Made by a program: the position numbers and the translations under genes. Of a stretch of 64,000 nt of DNA, positions 44,734-57,400 are shown piece by piece (position 1 is the first letter of the stretch; each line of letters begins with the position of its first letter). Below the pieces are notes generated by a model. It did not search any database. It was not told where the DNA came from and saw only the letters and a list, made by a program, of their open reading frames with translations. The stretch comes from Marinomonas rhizomae (lineage in GTDB: Bacteria; Pseudomonadota; Gammaproteobacteria; Pseudomonadales; Marinomonadaceae): contig NZ_CP073343.1 of the NCBI RefSeq assembly GCF_024397855.1, positions 4,092,001 through 4,156,000 on the forward strand, in the 5' to 3' direction.

Positions 44734-44994
44734 TTATACAGCTGCTGCTTTCTCTACAACTTGAACCAGATTCCAAGTCTTAGACTTAGAGTAAGGACGT
44801 GTTTCAACGACCTTAACTGTATCACCGATCTGGCACTCATTGTTTTCATCATGAGCGTGTAGTTTAGATGAACGACGTACAAACTTACCGTATAAAGGGT
44901 GTTTTTCTGTACGTTCAACTAGTACCGTGATGGTTTTATCCATCTTGTCGCTTACTACTTTACCAGTAGCTGTACGCGCTTTTGTTTCTGCCAT
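44734..44994 (-). CDS. rpsQ: 30S ribosomal protein S17
   Basis: 86-residue OB-fold primary binder of 16S. Signature [18 protein letters not shown] and [14 protein letters not shown]. Last gene of the S10 group. Confidence 0.98.
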   Translation of the reverse strand: MAETKARTATGKVVSDKMDKTITVLVERTEKHPLYGKFVRRSSKLHAHDENNECQIGDTVKVVETRPYSKSKTWNLVQVVEKAAAV

Positions 44995-44995
44995 C

Positions 44996-45187
44996 TTAGT
45001 TACCTGCCTTATCGTTTAGCACGGTTTTAACACGTGCGATATTGCGGCGAACTTGCGAGAGCAAATGAGTTTGCGCTAACTGACCAGTGGCTTTCTGCAT
45101 GCGCAGAGTAAATTGCTCACGTAGCAGTTCAATCAAGGTCGCTTGTAGCTCAGCTACAGACTTTTCTTGCAGTTCTTTTGCTTTCAT
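44996..45187 (-). CDS. rpmC: 50S ribosomal protein L29
   Basis: 63-residue helical protein at the exit tunnel mouth, a docking partner of trigger factor and SRP with L23. [20 protein letters not shown] start. Immediately follows the rplP stop. Confidence 0.97.
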   Translation of the reverse strand: MKAKELQEKSVAELQATLIELLREQFTLRMQKATGQLAQTHLLSQVRRNIARVKTVLNDKAGN

Positions 45188-45601
45188 CTACATCACCGTA
45201 CGCGTTACGAAAGTTGTGGACAGAGGAAGCTTAGCAGCAGCCAACGCGAATGCTTCGCGAGCTAACTGTTCTGAAACGCCCTCAACTTCATAAAGCATTT
45301 TTCCAGGTTGAATCTGTGCAACCCAGTATTCTACGCTACCCTTACCTTTACCCTGACGAACCTCAAGAGGTTTCTGAGTAATCGGCTTATCAGGGAACAC
45401 ACGAATCCAGATTTTACCGCCACGTTTGATATGACGAGTCATTGCACGACGCGCCGCTTCAATTTGACGAGCAGTAAGACGACCACGTTCAGTGGACTTC
45501 AATCCGAATTCACCAAAGCTAACTTGGTTTCCGCGAAGAGCAAGACCGCGGTTACGGCCTTTCTGCATTTTGCGGAACTTAGTACGTTTCGGTTGTAACA
45601 T
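45188..45601 (-). CDS. rplP: 50S ribosomal protein L16
   Basis: 137-residue L16 beside the A-site t[22 protein letters not shown] start; [20 protein letters not shown] and KMLYEVEGV are typical. The arginine at the family's 3-hydroxylation site (about R81, in the PxxxRxGxGKG segment: [15 protein letters not shown]) is present. Confidence 0.98.
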   Translation of the reverse strand: MLQPKRTKFRKMQKGRNRGLALRGNQVSFGEFGLKSTERGRLTARQIEAARRAMTRHIKRGGKIWIRVFPDKPITQKPLEVRQGKGKGSVEYWVAQIQPGKMLYEVEGVSEQLAREAFALAAAKLPLSTTFVTRTVM

Positions 45602-45611
45602 GACTTACCCC

Positions 45612-46292
45612 CTACTTAGACTTCTTCTTTTGTGCGCCTTTGTCAGCTCGCACTTGTTCAATACCGCCCAAGATTTCGCCTTTGAAGATCCACACTTTTA
45701 CGCCAATGATGCCGTAAGTTGTAGCAGCTTCATAAGTAGCGTAGTCAATGTCAGCGCGTAGAGTGTGTAGAGGCACACGGCCTTCACGGTACCACTCAGC
45801 ACGTGCAATTTCTGCACCGCCTAAACGACCACTTACCTGAACCTTGATACCTTTCGCGCCTGCACGCATAGCATTTTGTACTGCGCGCTTCATAGCACGA
45901 CGGAACATTACGCGACGCTCAAGTTGGCTAGCAATATTTTGCGCAACCAATTTAGCATCCATTTCAGGCTTGCGAATTTCTTCGATGTTAATGTGGACAG
46001 GTACGCCCATCATTTCAGAAACTGCATTACGTAGTTTCTCAACATCTTCGCCTTTCTTACCAATCACAATACCCGGACGGGCAGTGTGAATTGTAATACG
46101 AGCTGTCTGAGCAGGGCGCTGAATCTCAATACGAGAAACAGAAGCCTGGACCAATTTTTTCTCCAGGAACGCACGAACCTGAAGATCGTTTAATAACAGC
46201 TTAGAGTAGTTTTGATTATTAGCATACCAAGTAGAAGTATGATCTTTAACTATCCCTAGGCGTATACCAGTTGGATGAACCTTCTGACCCAT
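45612..46292 (-). CDS. rpsC: 30S ribosomal protein S3
   Basis: 226-residue S3 at the mRNA entry channel. [20 protein letters not shown] start, KH domain with [17 protein letters not shown] (GxxG loop), C-terminal VWIFKGEIL. Confidence 0.98.
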   Translation of the reverse strand: MGQKVHPTGIRLGIVKDHTSTWYANNQNYSKLLLNDLQVRAFLEKKLVQASVSRIEIQRPAQTARITIHTARPGIVIGKKGEDVEKLRNAVSEMMGVPVHINIEEIRKPEMDAKLVAQNIASQLERRVMFRRAMKRAVQNAMRAGAKGIKVQVSGRLGGAEIARAEWYREGRVPLHTLRADIDYATYEAATTYGIIGVKVWIFKGEILGGIEQVRADKGAQKKKSK

Positions 46293-46306
46293 TGGGTTTC
46301 TCCTAA

Positions 46307-46639
46307 TTAGTCAGCGACTTTAACTGTAATATGGCAACCGCGTTTTAGAATACGGTCAGCACGGCCTTTGGCACGTGGCATAATACGTTTCAGAGTCATT
46401 GCCTCATCAACGTAAGCCGTAGACACACGCAAGTCATCTACATCAGCACCTTCGTTATGCTCAGCGTTAGCTATAGCAGACTCTAGTACTTTCTTGACAA
46501 TTACTGCCGCCTTTTTAGGACTGAACGTTAAAATGTTCAGTGCTTCGCTAACAGATTTGCCGCGGATTTGATCTACAACCAAACGGGCCTTCTGCGCTGA
46601 GAGGCGAGCACCCTTCAATGAAGCTTTTACTTCACTCAT
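46307..46639 (-). CDS. rplV: 50S ribosomal protein L22
   Basis: 110-residue L22. The extended hairpin that lines the exit tunnel ([20 protein letters not shown]) is intact; deletions there alter macrolide response, and none is seen. Confidence 0.98.
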   Translation of the reverse strand: MSEVKASLKGARLSAQKARLVVDQIRGKSVSEALNILTFSPKKAAVIVKKVLESAIANAEHNEGADVDDLRVSTAYVDEAMTLKRIMPRAKGRADRILKRGCHITVKVAD

Positions 46640-46653
46640 GTTAATACCCCTTA

Positions 46654-46929
46654 TTACCGTTTGGCTTTCTTGTCCGCAGCATGACCACGATATGTACGGG
46701 TCGGAGCGAACTCACCCAATTTATGACCGACCATATCTTCAGTTACTAGAACTGGAACATGCTGGCGACCATTATGGACAGCGATAGTCAACCCTACAAA
46801 ATCAGGGAAGATAGTAGAACGGCGTGACCAAGTTTTAATTGGACGACGATCATTTTTCTCTACCGCAGCCTCTACCTTTTTCAACAAATGAAGGTCGATA
46901 AAAGGACCTTTTTTTAGTGAACGTGGCAC
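46654..46929 (-). CDS. rpsS: 30S ribosomal protein S19
   Basis: 91-residue head protein that contacts S13. [20 protein letters not shown] start; core [20 protein letters not shown]. Confidence 0.98.
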   Translation of the reverse strand: MPRSLKKGPFIDLHLLKKVEAAVEKNDRRPIKTWSRRSTIFPDFVGLTIAVHNGRQHVPVLVTEDMVGHKLGEFAPTRTYRGHAADKKAKR

Positions 46930-46944
46930 AGTCGTTTCCTCTTA

Positions 46945-47769
46945 TTACTTAGTACGGCGACGTACAATAAGTTTATCAGTACGCTTGTTGCTGCGCGTTT
47001 TGTAACCTTTAGTAGGCACACCCCATGGTGTAACTGGGTGACGACCACCTTTGCTACGACCTTCACCACCACCATGTGGGTGATCAACTGGGTTCATCGC
47101 CGAACCGCGAACGGTAGGACGAACACCACGCCAACGCGTAGCACCAGCTTTACCAAGAACTCGTAAGCTATGCTCAGAGTTTGATACTTCACCTAAAGTA
47201 GCGCGACATTCTGTCAATACTTTACGCATTTCACCTGAACGTAGGCGAAGAGTAACGTAACGACCTTCACGAGCAACTAGCTGAGCAGAAGCACCAGCGG
47301 AACGGGCAACTTGTGCACCTTTACCTGGCTTAAGCTCGATACAGTGTACAGTACTACCAACTGGGATATTTTGCAGAGGCAAAGTATTACCCGCTTTGAT
47401 AGGTGCATCTGCACCACTAAAAACGATATTGCCAGCGACCATACCTTTGGAAGCGATAATGTAACGACGCTCACCATCAGCATATCTAATCAATGCAATA
47501 TTTGCAGAACGGTTTGGATCATATTCCAAACGCTCAACTACCGCAGAAATTCCATCTTTATTACGACGAAAATCAACCATACGGTAATGCTGCTTATGAC
47601 CACCACCTACGTGACGCGTAGTGATGCGTCCGTTATTGTTACGTCCACCAGATTTGCTTTTTGTGTCTAGCAAAGGTGCATATGGTGCGCCTTTGTGCAA
47701 ATCGTTGTTGGTAACTTTAACAACGTGACGACGGCCTGCAGACGTTGGCTTACTTTTAACAACAGCCAT
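46945..47769 (-). CDS. rplB: 50S ribosomal protein L2
   Basis: 274-residue protein needed for subunit joining and peptidyl transfer. The conserved histidine region [20 protein letters not shown] is present, as is [18 protein letters not shown]. Confidence 0.98.
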   Translation of the reverse strand: MAVVKSKPTSAGRRHVVKVTNNDLHKGAPYAPLLDTKSKSGGRNNNGRITTRHVGGGHKQHYRMVDFRRNKDGISAVVERLEYDPNRSANIALIRYADGERRYIIASKGMVAGNIVFSGADAPIKAGNTLPLQNIPVGSTVHCIELKPGKGAQVARSAGASAQLVAREGRYVTLRLRSGEMRKVLTECRATLGEVSNSEHSLRVLGKAGATRWRGVRPTVRGSAMNPVDHPHGGGEGRSKGGRHPVTPWGVPTKGYKTRSNKRTDKLIVRRRTK

Positions 47770-47783
47770 TGACCTATCTCCCC

Positions 47784-48080
47784 TTATTCAGCGACCATGA
47801 AATCAATGTCTTGGCCTTCAGCCAAACGTACATACGCTTTTTTCACGTCTTTACGTTTACCTAAACCACGAACTGTGCGTTTCGTTTTACCTTTATGGTT
47901 CAACGTGCGAACAGACTCAACTTTGACTTCAAAAAGCGCTTCGATAGCTTGTTTGATTTCAGGTTTCGTTGCATCACCAGTTACACGAAAAACATACTGA
48001 CCATTGCCTTCGGCTACGATCGTTGCTTTTTCGGAAATATGTGGACCCAACAGAACTTTATAAATACGTTCGCCGATCAT
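47784..48080 (-). CDS. rplW: 50S ribosomal protein L23
   Basis: 98-residue exit-site protein, docking point for trigger factor and [21 protein letters not shown] start region, [16 protein letters not shown]. Its first codons overlap the rplD stop by 4 bases. Confidence 0.97.
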   Translation of the reverse strand: MIGERIYKVLLGPHISEKATIVAEGNGQYVFRVTGDATKPEIKQAIEALFEVKVESVRTLNHKGKTKRTVRGLGKRKDVKKAYVRLAEGQDIDFMVAE

Positions 48081-48682
48081 GCTAGTGCCTCCTCAACTTG
48101 TTTCAGAGCACCAACTGTCACCAACACTTTGTCGTAAGCAATCAAGCTAACAGGGTCGATAGACGCTGCATCACGTACATCTACGTTAGGAATGTTGCGA
48201 GCCGCTAAGAATAAATTGTCATCCAATTGATCGGAAACAATCAAAGCGTTCTCAATATTCAATTCTGCCATTTTTGCTATGAAGAGCTTAGTTTTTGGAG
48301 CTTCCAATTTAAGATCTTCTACAACAACAAGACGGTCTTGACGTACAAGCTCAGACCAGATGGTGCGCATTGCTGCACGGTACATCTTCTTGTTCACTTT
48401 CTGAGAGTGATCTTGTGGCTTAGCAGCGAAAGTAACACCACCAGAGCGCCATAGAGGGCTACGGATAGTACCTGCGCGTGCACGACCAGAACCTTTTTGT
48501 TTCCAAGGTTTGCGTCCACCACCTGCTACTTCAGAGCGTGTTTTCTGTGCACGTGAGCCTTGACGAGCGCCAGCCAAGTAAGATGTAACTACTTGGTGAA
48601 CCAACGCTTCGTTGTATTCACGAGCAAAGGCTACATCAGAAACTTCTACAGTTCCTTCCGCGCCTGTTAGATTCAAGTTCAT
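48077..48682 (-). CDS. rplD: 50S ribosomal protein L4
   Basis: 201-residue L4; in E. coli also the repressor of the S10 operon by binding its leader. The exit-tunnel loop [20 protein letters not shown] is intact. The leader seen here is short (see findings), so L4 control of this operon is open. Confidence 0.98.
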   Translation of the reverse strand: MNLNLTGAEGTVEVSDVAFAREYNEALVHQVVTSYLAGARQGSRAQKTRSEVAGGGRKPWKQKGSGRARAGTIRSPLWRSGGVTFAAKPQDHSQKVNKKMYRAAMRTIWSELVRQDRLVVVEDLKLEAPKTKLFIAKMAELNIENALIVSDQLDDNLFLAARNIPNVDVRDAASIDPVSLIAYDKVLVTVGALKQVEEALA

Positions 48683-48694
48683 TGTCTACCCCTC

Positions 48695-49333
48695 TTAGCG
48701 AGCTTTAACAGCTGATTGAAGAATAACATCACCATTTACTGCACCAGGCACGGCACCTTTCACAAGGATAAGGTTACGTTCTGTGTCTACACGAACCACT
48801 TCTAGTGATTGAGTAGTTACTTGTGCAGCACCCATATGGCCAGCCATCTTCTTGCCTTTCCAAACACGACCAGGTGTTTGACATTGGCCGATAGAACCAG
48901 GTGCACGGTGAGACAACGAGTTACCATGAGTAGCGTCTTGCATACTAAAATTATGACGCTTGATGGCACCTTGAAACCCTTTACCCTTTGATTGACCAGT
49001 TACATCAACCATTTGGATAGATTCGAAATCAGCAACAGTTAGCTCATCACCAACATTGATTTCTTTTTCGTCACCTGCCAGGCGGAACTCCCACAAACCA
49101 CGACCTGCTTCAACATTCGCTTTTGCATAATGACCCGCAGCAGCTTTGTTAACGCGGCTCGAACGGCGAGAACCTACAGTTACCTGAACAGCTTGGTAGC
49201 CGTCAGTTTCTGCTGTTTTCACCTGAGTAACGCGGTTCGGTTCAACCTCGATGACGGTTACTGGCACGGATACACCGTCTTCAGTGAAGATACGTGTCAT
49301 TCCGGCTTTGCGTCCGACTAATTGAATAGTCAT
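48695..49333 (-). CDS. rplC: 50S ribosomal protein L3
   Basis: 212-residue L3 near the peptidyl-transferase centre. [20 protein letters not shown] start; loop [20 protein letters not shown]; the Gln methylated in E. coli L3 (Q150) has a counterpart in this loop. It follows rpsJ after a 128-bp gap with two small inverted repeats. Confidence 0.98.
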   Translation of the reverse strand: MTIQLVGRKAGMTRIFTEDGVSVPVTVIEVEPNRVTQVKTAETDGYQAVQVTVGSRRSSRVNKAAAGHYAKANVEAGRGLWEFRLAGDEKEINVGDELTVADFESIQMVDVTGQSKGKGFQGAIKRHNFSMQDATHGNSLSHRAPGSIGQCQTPGRVWKGKKMAGHMGAAQVTTQSLEVVRVDTERNLILVKGAVPGAVNGDVILQSAVKAR

Positions 49334-49461
49334 TTTTTACCTCATTTGCCAGTTGTGTATGGGGCTATCACCCGCTACGGCTGATCATTCCAGATCATTC
49401 CACTATTGTGCATATAGCCGACTGATAACCAGTCGGTTGTCGCACCCCAAACTTTGAGCTA

Positions 49462-49773
49462 TTAACCCAAAGAGATTTGTACTTCCACGCCTGCCGCAAG
49501 ATCTAGCTTCATTAGCGCATCAACTGTTTTTTCAGTTGGCTCAACGATGTCTAGAACACGTTTGTGTGTACGGATTTCATACTGATCACGCGCATCTTTA
49601 TTTACGTGTGGTGAAATCAATACTGTATAACGCTCTTTGCGAGTAGGAAGTGGAATCGGTCCACGCACTTGCGCACCTGTACGTTTCGCTGTGTCCACAA
49701 TTTCTTGTGTTGAAGCATCGATCAGACGATGATCAAACGCTTTCAGACGAATACGGATTTTTTGGCTTTGCAT
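49462..49773 (-). CDS. rpsJ: 30S ribosomal protein S10 (NusE)
   Basis: 103 residues from ATG 49773; GGAG lies 6 bases before it and [19 protein letters not shown] is the family start (the frame extends six codons further). Also acts as NusE, the boxA partner of NusB in rRNA antitermination, thus linked in function to the boxA sites at 7196 and 9092. First gene of the S10 operon. Confidence 0.98.
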   Translation of the reverse strand: MQSQKIRIRLKAFDHRLIDASTQEIVDTAKRTGAQVRGPIPLPTRKERYTVLISPHVNKDARDQYEIRTHKRVLDIVEPTEKTVDALMKLDLAAGVEVQISLG

Positions 49774-49849
49774 TTCCAACTCCAAATACAATGTTTTAAT
49801 GACTTAACTGTACATTTATTAAGCCACAATCCTTTTTTAAGGACGGCGA

Positions 49850-49878
49850 ATATTAGCCATTCAAAAACTGGTTGTCAA
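49850..49878 (-). promoter_or_regulatory. S10 operon promoter
   Basis: -35 TTGACA (49873-49878; consensus), a 17-bp spacer, -10 TAATAT (49850-49855). Between the tuf terminator and rpsJ. Expected start about 49843, giving a leader of about 70 nt. Confidence 0.85.
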
Positions 49879-49911
49879 GTAACCAATTTCTGAACAAACA
49901 AAATAAACCAT

Positions 49912-49946
49912 AAAATAAAAAGGCCACCCGATATGCGAGTGGCCTT
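49912..49946 (-). terminator. tuf (str operon) terminator
   Basis: Minus strand GGCCACTCGCATATCGGGTGGCC followed by TTTTTATTTT: stable hairpin, 37 bases after the tuf stop. It separates str from S10. Confidence 0.88.
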
Positions 49947-49980
49947 TTCTAAATCAAAGTAAGCAGATATTACTATCTAA

Positions 49981-51204
49981 TTACTTAAGGATTTTAGCTA
50001 CAACACCAGCACCAACTGTACGACCACCTTCACGGATCGCGAAACGTAGACCTTCGTCCATCGCGATTGCATGAATTAGCTCAACAGTCATTTGAATGTT
50101 ATCGCCAGGCATAACCATTTCTACGCCTTCAGGAAGAGAACAAGCACCAGTTACGTCAGTTGTACGGAAGTAGAACTGAGGACGGTAGCCTTTGAAGAAT
50201 GGAGTGTGACGACCACCTTCATCTTTACCCAACACGTATACTTCTGCTTCAAACTCAGTGTGAGGAGTGATTGAACCAGGCTTAGCCAATACTTGACCAC
50301 GCTGAACGTCTTCACGCTTAGTACCACGAAGAAGGATACCACAGTTCTCACCAGCACGACCTTCGTCTAGAAGCTTACGGAACATTTCTACACCAGTACA
50401 AGTTGTCTTAGTAGTATCAACGATACCAACAATTTCAACTTCTTCTTGGATGCGGATAATACCACGCTCAACACGACCAGTAACAACTGTACCACGACCT
50501 TGAATAGAGAATACGTCCTCGATAGGCATCAAGAATGCACCATCGATAGCACGCTCTGGCTCAGGGATGTACGCGTCAAGAGTTTCAACAAGTTTCTTAA
50601 CAGCAGTTGTACCCATTTCGTTGTCGTCTTCGCCTTTCAACGCCATTAGCGCAGAACCTGGGATGATTGGAGTATCATCACCTGGGAAGTCGTATTCAGA
50701 AAGAAGGTCACGCAATTCCATCTCAACCAATTCTAGCATTTCAGCGTATTCTTCAGAATCCGCACCACCACAATCTTCAGCCAACAAGTCAGACTTGTTC
50801 AAGAAAACAACGATGTAAGGAACACCTACTTGGCGAGAAAGAAGGATGTGCTCACGAGTCTGAGGCATAGGGCCGTCAGTCGCACCACAAACTAGGATCG
50901 CGCCGTCCATTTGAGCAGCACCAGTGATCATGTTTTTAACATAATCGGCGTGTCCAGGACAATCTACGTGCGCGTAGTGACGAGTTGGAGAATCATACTC
51001 TACGTGAGAAGTAGAGATAGTGATACCACGCTCACGCTCTTCTGGAGCATTATCGATACCATCAAAAGCAACAGCTGTTCCGCCGAATACTTCTGCACAT
51101 ACGCGAGTCAATGCTGCAGTTAAAGTTGTTTTACCATGGTCAACGTGACCGATTGTGCCAACGTTAACGTGCGGTTTACTACGTTCAAATTTACTCTTTG
51201 CCAT
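49981..51204 (-). CDS. tuf: Elongation factor Tu
   Basis: 407-residue GTPase delivering aminoacyl-tRNA. P-loop GHVDHGKTT (19-27), DCPGH (81-85), NKSD (136-139; NKCD in E. coli), plus domains II and III. It is 13 residues longer than E. coli EF-Tu: about 10 extra residues after NKSD (near 142-151, with CGGADSEEY) and about 3 near 190-201. Last gene of the str operon, 35 bases after fusA. Whether a second tuf exists cannot be seen. Confidence 0.99.
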   Translation of the reverse strand: MAKSKFERSKPHVNVGTIGHVDHGKTTLTAALTRVCAEVFGGTAVAFDGIDNAPEERERGITISTSHVEYDSPTRHYAHVDCPGHADYVKNMITGAAQMDGAILVCGATDGPMPQTREHILLSRQVGVPYIVVFLNKSDLLAEDCGGADSEEYAEMLELVEMELRDLLSEYDFPGDDTPIIPGSALMALKGEDDNEMGTTAVKKLVETLDAYIPEPERAIDGAFLMPIEDVFSIQGRGTVVTGRVERGIIRIQEEVEIVGIVDTTKTTCTGVEMFRKLLDEGRAGENCGILLRGTKREDVQRGQVLAKPGSITPHTEFEAEVYVLGKDEGGRHTPFFKGYRPQFYFRTTDVTGACSLPEGVEMVMPGDNIQMTVELIHAIAMDEGLRFAIREGGRTVGAGVVAKILK

Positions 51205-51239
51205 GATACATACACCTTAAGAATTAGTAAGTATGATGA

Positions 51240-53333
51240 TTAATCTTCATTTTTGATGATCGCGTCTGCCACACTAGCCGGTGCTTCAGCGTATTTCTCA
51301 AACTCCATCGCATAACTTGCACGCCCTTGCGACAAGCTACGCACGTCAGTTGCATACCCGAACATCTCCCCGAGAGGAACTTCAGCACGAATAATTTTAC
51401 CTGACGGGGAATCGTCCATCCCCTGAACAACACCACGACGACGATTCAGGTCACCCATCACATCACCCATGTATTCTTCAGGAGTTACAACTTCCACTTT
51501 CATTACAGGTTCAAGAACGCAAGGATCAGCATCAGCTGCTCCTTTTCTTAGCCCCTGAGAAGCTGCAATTTTAAAGGCCATTTCATTAGAGTCAACATCA
51601 TGGAATGAACCATCGAACAATACAACCTTGATACCCAGTAATGGATAACCAGCGATCACACCATTCTTCATTTGCTCTGAAACACCCTTTTCTACTGCAG
51701 GGATGTATTCTTTAGGAATAGCACCACCAACAATCTCGTTAACAAACTCAAGCCCATCTTTATCAGTTGGGATTAACTTCATTACGACGTGACCGTATTG
51801 ACCACGACCACCGGATTGACGCACAAATTTGTGATTAACCACCACTTCTTTGCGAATTTTCTCCCGATAGGAAACCTGAGGCTTACCAATGTTTGCCTCC
51901 ACCTTAAACTCACGACGCATACGGTCGACAAGAATATCAAGGTGCAGTTCACCCATACCGGAAATAATTGTTTGACCCGTTTCTTCGTGTGTCTCCACTC
52001 GAAAAGAAGGATCTTCTTGCGCTAATTTACCTAGCGCAACAGCCATCTTATCTTGGTCAGCTTGAGACTTTGGCTCAACAGCGACGGATATAACAGGCTC
52101 AGGAAACTCCATACGCTCAAGTACAACAACATCCTTCATATCGCAAAGCGTATCACCCGTAGTTACGTATTTCATACCTACGACAGCAGCAATATCACCC
52201 GCCAACACTTCTTTAATCTCTTCTCGATTATTCGCATGCATTTGCACCATTCGACCAATACGTTCACGCTTCTGCTTAACAGAATTATAAACCGCATCAC
52301 CAGAGCGCAACACACCAGAATAAACGCGAATAAATGTTAATGTACCTACAAATGGGTCTGTTGCAATCTTAAATGCCAATGACGAAAATGGATCTTCATC
52401 ATTAGCAACACGAGTAACAACCGTTTCACCATCCTCAAGCGTACCCTCAATCGCTTTTACTTCAAGCGGTGAAGGCAAATATTCAACAACAGCATCCAAA
52501 ACAGCCTGAACGCCTTTATTTTTAAAGGCAGAGCCACATGTCACCAAGACAATCTCATTGGATAATGTACGAGCTCGCAGGCCGCTCTTTATTTCCTCAA
52601 TGGTTAGCTCACCTTCTTCAAGGTACTTTTCCATCAATACATCATTCGCTTCAGCAGCCGCCTCAACCATGTGCTCACGCCACTTTTGCGCTTCATCAAG
52701 CAAATCATCAGGAATCTCTTCTAAAGAGAAACTCATCCCATGATCTTCTTCACTCCACACAATTGTTTTCATCAAAACCAAGTCGATGACACCTCTGAAA
52801 TCTTCTTCAGCGCCAACATTGATTTGAATAGGAACCGCATTTGCTCCAAGACGATTTTCTAACTGTCGAACAACCGAAAAGAAATCTGCACCTGTACGAT
52901 CCATCTTATTGACGAACACCATACGAGGAACTTCATACTTATTCGCTTGACGCCAAACCGTCTCGGTTTGAGGCTGCACACCTGAAGAACCACAAAGCAC
53001 AACAACAGCACCATCTAACACACGCAAAGAACGCTCTACTTCGATAGTAAAATCTACGTGTCCAGGTGTGTCTATAATATTGACACGGTGCTCTTCAAAC
53101 TGCTTATTCATTCCACTCCAGAAGCATGTTGTAGCCGCTGAAGTTATCGTGATACCACGCTCTTGCTCTTGCTCCATCCAATCCATTGTTGCTGCACCAT
53201 CGTGCACTTCACCAATTTTATGGGACAGACCAGTATAAAAAAGAACGCGTTCAGTTGTCGTCGTTTTACCTGCATCAACATGCGCACAAATACCGATATT
53301 ACGGTAGCGGTTGATAGGTGTTTTACGTGCCAC
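51240..53333 (-). CDS. fusA: Elongation factor G
   Basis: 697-residue translocase GTPase: P-loop [33 protein letters not shown]' insert, domain IV tip [11 protein letters not shown]-terminal domain V. Normal length (E. coli 704). Part of the rpsL-rpsG-fusA-tuf group. Confidence 0.99.
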   Translation of the reverse strand: MARKTPINRYRNIGICAHVDAGKTTTTERVLFYTGLSHKIGEVHDGAATMDWMEQEQERGITITSAATTCFWSGMNKQFEEHRVNIIDTPGHVDFTIEVERSLRVLDGAVVVLCGSSGVQPQTETVWRQANKYEVPRMVFVNKMDRTGADFFSVVRQLENRLGANAVPIQINVGAEEDFRGVIDLVLMKTIVWSEEDHGMSFSLEEIPDDLLDEAQKWREHMVEAAAEANDVLMEKYLEEGELTIEEIKSGLRARTLSNEIVLVTCGSAFKNKGVQAVLDAVVEYLPSPLEVKAIEGTLEDGETVVTRVANDEDPFSSLAFKIATDPFVGTLTFIRVYSGVLRSGDAVYNSVKQKRERIGRMVQMHANNREEIKEVLAGDIAAVVGMKYVTTGDTLCDMKDVVVLERMEFPEPVISVAVEPKSQADQDKMAVALGKLAQEDPSFRVETHEETGQTIISGMGELHLDILVDRMRREFKVEANIGKPQVSYREKIRKEVVVNHKFVRQSGGRGQYGHVVMKLIPTDKDGLEFVNEIVGGAIPKEYIPAVEKGVSEQMKNGVIAGYPLLGIKVVLFDGSFHDVDSNEMAFKIAASQGLRKGAADADPCVLEPVMKVEVVTPEEYMGDVMGDLNRRRGVVQGMDDSPSGKIIRAEVPLGEMFGYATDVRSLSQGRASYAMEFEKYAEAPASVADAIIKNED

Positions 53334-53354
53334 TGTGTATCCTTCTCCGGATGA

Positions 53355-53828
53355 TTAGAAACGGTAGTGAGAGAATGCTTTGTTAGCTTCTGCCATGCGA
53401 TGAACGTCTTCACGTTTCTTAACAGCAGAACCTTTGTTTTCAGCAGCATCTAAAATTTCGCCAGCTAGACGCAAAGCCATGGATTTTTCACCACGCTTAC
53501 GAGAAGCATCAACCAACCAACGCATAGATAAAGCTGCGCGGCGAGCTGGACGAACTTCTACAGGAACTTGGTAAGTCGCACCACCAACACGGCGAGATTT
53601 AACCTCAACCATTGGCTGGATAGATTCCAATGCTTTTTCGAAGATAGCCATTGGCTCTTCAGTTTTAGCGCGAGCTGCTACAGTATTTAGCGCATTGTAA
53701 ACGATGCTTTCTGCAACAGACTTTTTACCGCTAACCATTACATGGTTGATAAATTTAGCGAGAATCTGGCTTCCGTGTTTAGGATCCGGAAGGATTTCAC
53801 GCTTAGCGACGACGCGTCTTCTAGGCAT
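53355..53828 (-). CDS. rpsG: 30S ribosomal protein S7
   Basis: 157-residue head organiser; in E. coli it also represses str translation at the rpsL-rpsG junction. [20 protein letters not shown] start; [20 protein letters not shown]. The 99-bp gap from rpsL could carry the S7 target. Confidence 0.98.
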   Translation of the reverse strand: MPRRRVVAKREILPDPKHGSQILAKFINHVMVSGKKSVAESIVYNALNTVAARAKTEEPMAIFEKALESIQPMVEVKSRRVGGATYQVPVEVRPARRAALSMRWLVDASRKRGEKSMALRLAGEILDAAENKGSAVKKREDVHRMAEANKAFSHYRF

Positions 53829-53927
53829 ATCTATATCCTCTTCAGGTTCGCCCGAGACAATTCAATTATTGCTCGGCCTTACTGTATTAAAAAATTATGT
53901 CTAAACGATGAATTAAGCTTATTTAGC

Positions 53928-54390
<463 letters not shown>

Positions 54391-54392
54391 TA

Positions 54393-54418
54393 GGGAGGCG
54401 ACTAAAAAATCACCTCCC
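54393..54418 (-). terminator. rpoC terminator
   Basis: GGGAGGTGA-TTTTTTA-GTCGCCTCCC type hairpin (minus strand) 22 bases after the rpoC stop. The following T-run is poor, so readthrough into str is possible. Confidence 0.6.
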
Positions 54419-54439
54419 TTACGATTTAACAGCAAATAA

Positions 54440-57400
54440 CTAGTCTTTCAGTGCTGCACTCAATGCTTCTTCCACATCTGATGCACTTACTGTCGAACTT
54501 CCTTCCTTCGCTGCTAGCGCAAGCTCTTTCTTTCTCTTGCGCTCATTGTGGTAAGCCAAACCTGTACCAGCTGGTATCAAGCGACCTACTACAACGTTTT
54601 CTTTCAAGCCACGTAAGTGATCTTTCTTACCAGTTACCGCACCTTCCGTAAGAACTCGAGTTGTTTCTTGGAAAGATGCTGCTGATATAAAGGACTCAGT
54701 AGCCAAAGAAGCTTTAGTGATACCTAGAAGCACACGCTCAAACTTGGCTGGGAACTTATTCTCAGCTTCTGCTTTTTCGTTTGCATCTAACAGATGAGTA
54801 AACTCAACCTGATCACCTTGGATAAGATCCGTATCTCCAGACTCACCAACCTCTACTTTACGCAACATTTGGTTAACGATAACTTCAATATGCTTATCGT
54901 TAATTACTACGCCTTGTAAACGGTAAACTTCTTGCACTTCATTCGTGATGTAATCGGCCAAAGCCTCTACACCTTGAAGACGCAAAATATCATGAGGGCT
55001 CAAAGGACCGTCGGCAATAATCTCACCTTTAGCCACTTCCTCACCATCAAAGATGTTGATTTGACGCCATTTAGGAATCAAAGTCTCGACTGGGTCATCA
55101 CCATTTTGAGGTGTGATAACCAAACGAATTTTACCTTTTGTTTCTTTACCGAAGCTAACCACACCGCTCGTTTCCGCCATAACAGCTGGATCTTTCGGAC
55201 GACGCGCTTCGAATAGATCTGCCACTCGTGGCAAACCACCGGTAATATCTTTGTTACCGATAGATTCTTGAGGAATACGTGCAAGAACCTCACCTGATTT
55301 CACTGTTGCGCCATGATCTAAGCTCAACAATGCTTTTTCAGGAAGCATGTACTGTACTGGTGATTCAGTACCAGGAATCAATACAGGATTACCCTCTGCA
55401 TCAACAACGGCAATCATCGGACGTATGTCTTTACCAGCCGCAGGACGGTCACGCATTTCCATCACTTCAATCGTAGTCAAGCCCGTCATTTCGTCAGATT
55501 GACGACGAATAGTAACGTTCTCTTCCATACCGCTGAATTCAAGACGACCTTCCATCTCAGATACGATTGGGTGTGTATGTGGATCCCAGTTAGCAACGAT
55601 TTGACCCGCAGTAACTTGATCACCTTCACGAACACTCAATACCGCACCGTAAGGAAGCTTATAACGCTCTTTCTCACGACCAGCTTCATCAGCAATTGCC
55701 AATTCAGAAGAACGAGATGCAACGACTAGATGACCTGTGTGGCGCTCGATACTCTTCATTTTATTGAAACGTACCGTACCCGCACTCTTCACCTGAACAC
55801 TATCAATCGCAGACGCTCGAGATGCCGCACCACCGATGTGGAACGTACGCATCGTCAACTGTGTACCTGGCTCACCGATAGACTGTGCTGCAACAACACC
55901 AATCGCTTCACCGATGTTAACCTGATGACCACGAGCAAGATCACGACCGTAACACTTAGCACATACACCATGACGCGTATTACATGTGATAACGGAACGA
56001 ATGATCATTTCATCCACACCAGCCGCTTCAATAGTACGAACATCATGCTCGTCAATCAAAGTACCAGCTGCAAGAACGAAATCGCCTTTGCCGTCAATAA
56101 CGTCTTGAGCTACTACACGACCCAATACGCGATGACCTAACGGCACGACCACATCACCACCTTCAATCATGGCTGCAACGGAAATACCGTTTGTAGAACC
56201 ACAATCTACTTCAGTGATAACCAAATCCTGCGCTACATCTACTAGACGACGAGTCAAGTAACCAGAGTTGGCTGTTTTCAATGCTGTATCAGCTAGACCC
56301 TTACGAGCACCGTGTGTAGAGGTAAAGTACTGAAGTACTGATAAACCTTCACGGAAGTTCGCAGTGATTGGTGTTTCGATGATGGATCCATCTGGCTTCG
56401 CCATCAGACCACGCATACCACCTAGCTGACGCATCTGCGCAACACTACCACGGGCGCCAGAGTCGGCCATCATATATACAGAGTTGAAAGATTGTTGTTC
56501 AACCGTTTCACCTGCTTTGTTGACAGTCATCTCTTTTGCCAAGTTTTTCATCATGGCTTCAGTTACAGTTTCGTTAGTACGAGACCATAAATCGATTACT
56601 TTATTATACTTCTCGCCTTGAGTTACAAGACCATCTGCATATTGGTATTCGATTTCTTTAACTTCCGCCTCTGCTTTAGCAATGATCTCTGCCTTCTCTG
56701 GCGGGATAACAAAGTCATCAACACCAACAGAAGAGCCAGACGCTGTTGCGTAAGCAAAACCTGTGTACATTAATTGGTCTGCAAAGATACAGCTCTCTTT
56801 CAAGCCCACTTTACGGTAACACTCGTTGATCAAGTTAGAGATCGCCTTTTTCTTCATGGTTTGGTTAACCACGGAGAACGGTAGGCCATCAGGAACGATA
56901 TCAAACAACAAAGCACGACCAACCGTTGTATCTGCAATGAAAGTAGACGGCACTTTGTCGCCTTCAAGCGTTGTATCAACTTGGCTGATACGTACTTTTA
57001 CTTTGGCATGCAATTCAACTTGTTTCGCACCATATGCACGGTGTACTTCTTTGATGTCAGAAAACGCCATGCCTTCACCCTTGGCATTGATTTTCTCTCG
57101 AGTCATATAGTACAGACCCAATACAACGTCCTGGGAAGGAACGATGATCGGCTCGCCGTTTGCTGGTGATAGGATGTTGTTCGTAGACATCATCAAAGCA
57201 CGAGCTTCTAGCTGCGCTTCGATAGTCAACGGAACGTGAACCGCCATTTGGTCACCATCGAAATCGGCGTTGTATGCCGCACACACTAATGGGTGCAACT
57301 GAATCGCTTTACCTTCGATCAACATTGGTTCAAACGCTTGGATACCCAAACGGTGAAGTGTTGGCGCACGGTTCAACATCACTGGATGTTCACGGATAAC

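Noticed and set aside
45308..45761. Two plus-strand frames of 89-96 codons opposite rplP/rpsC
   Set aside because: Shadow frames of highly conserved ribosomal genes.
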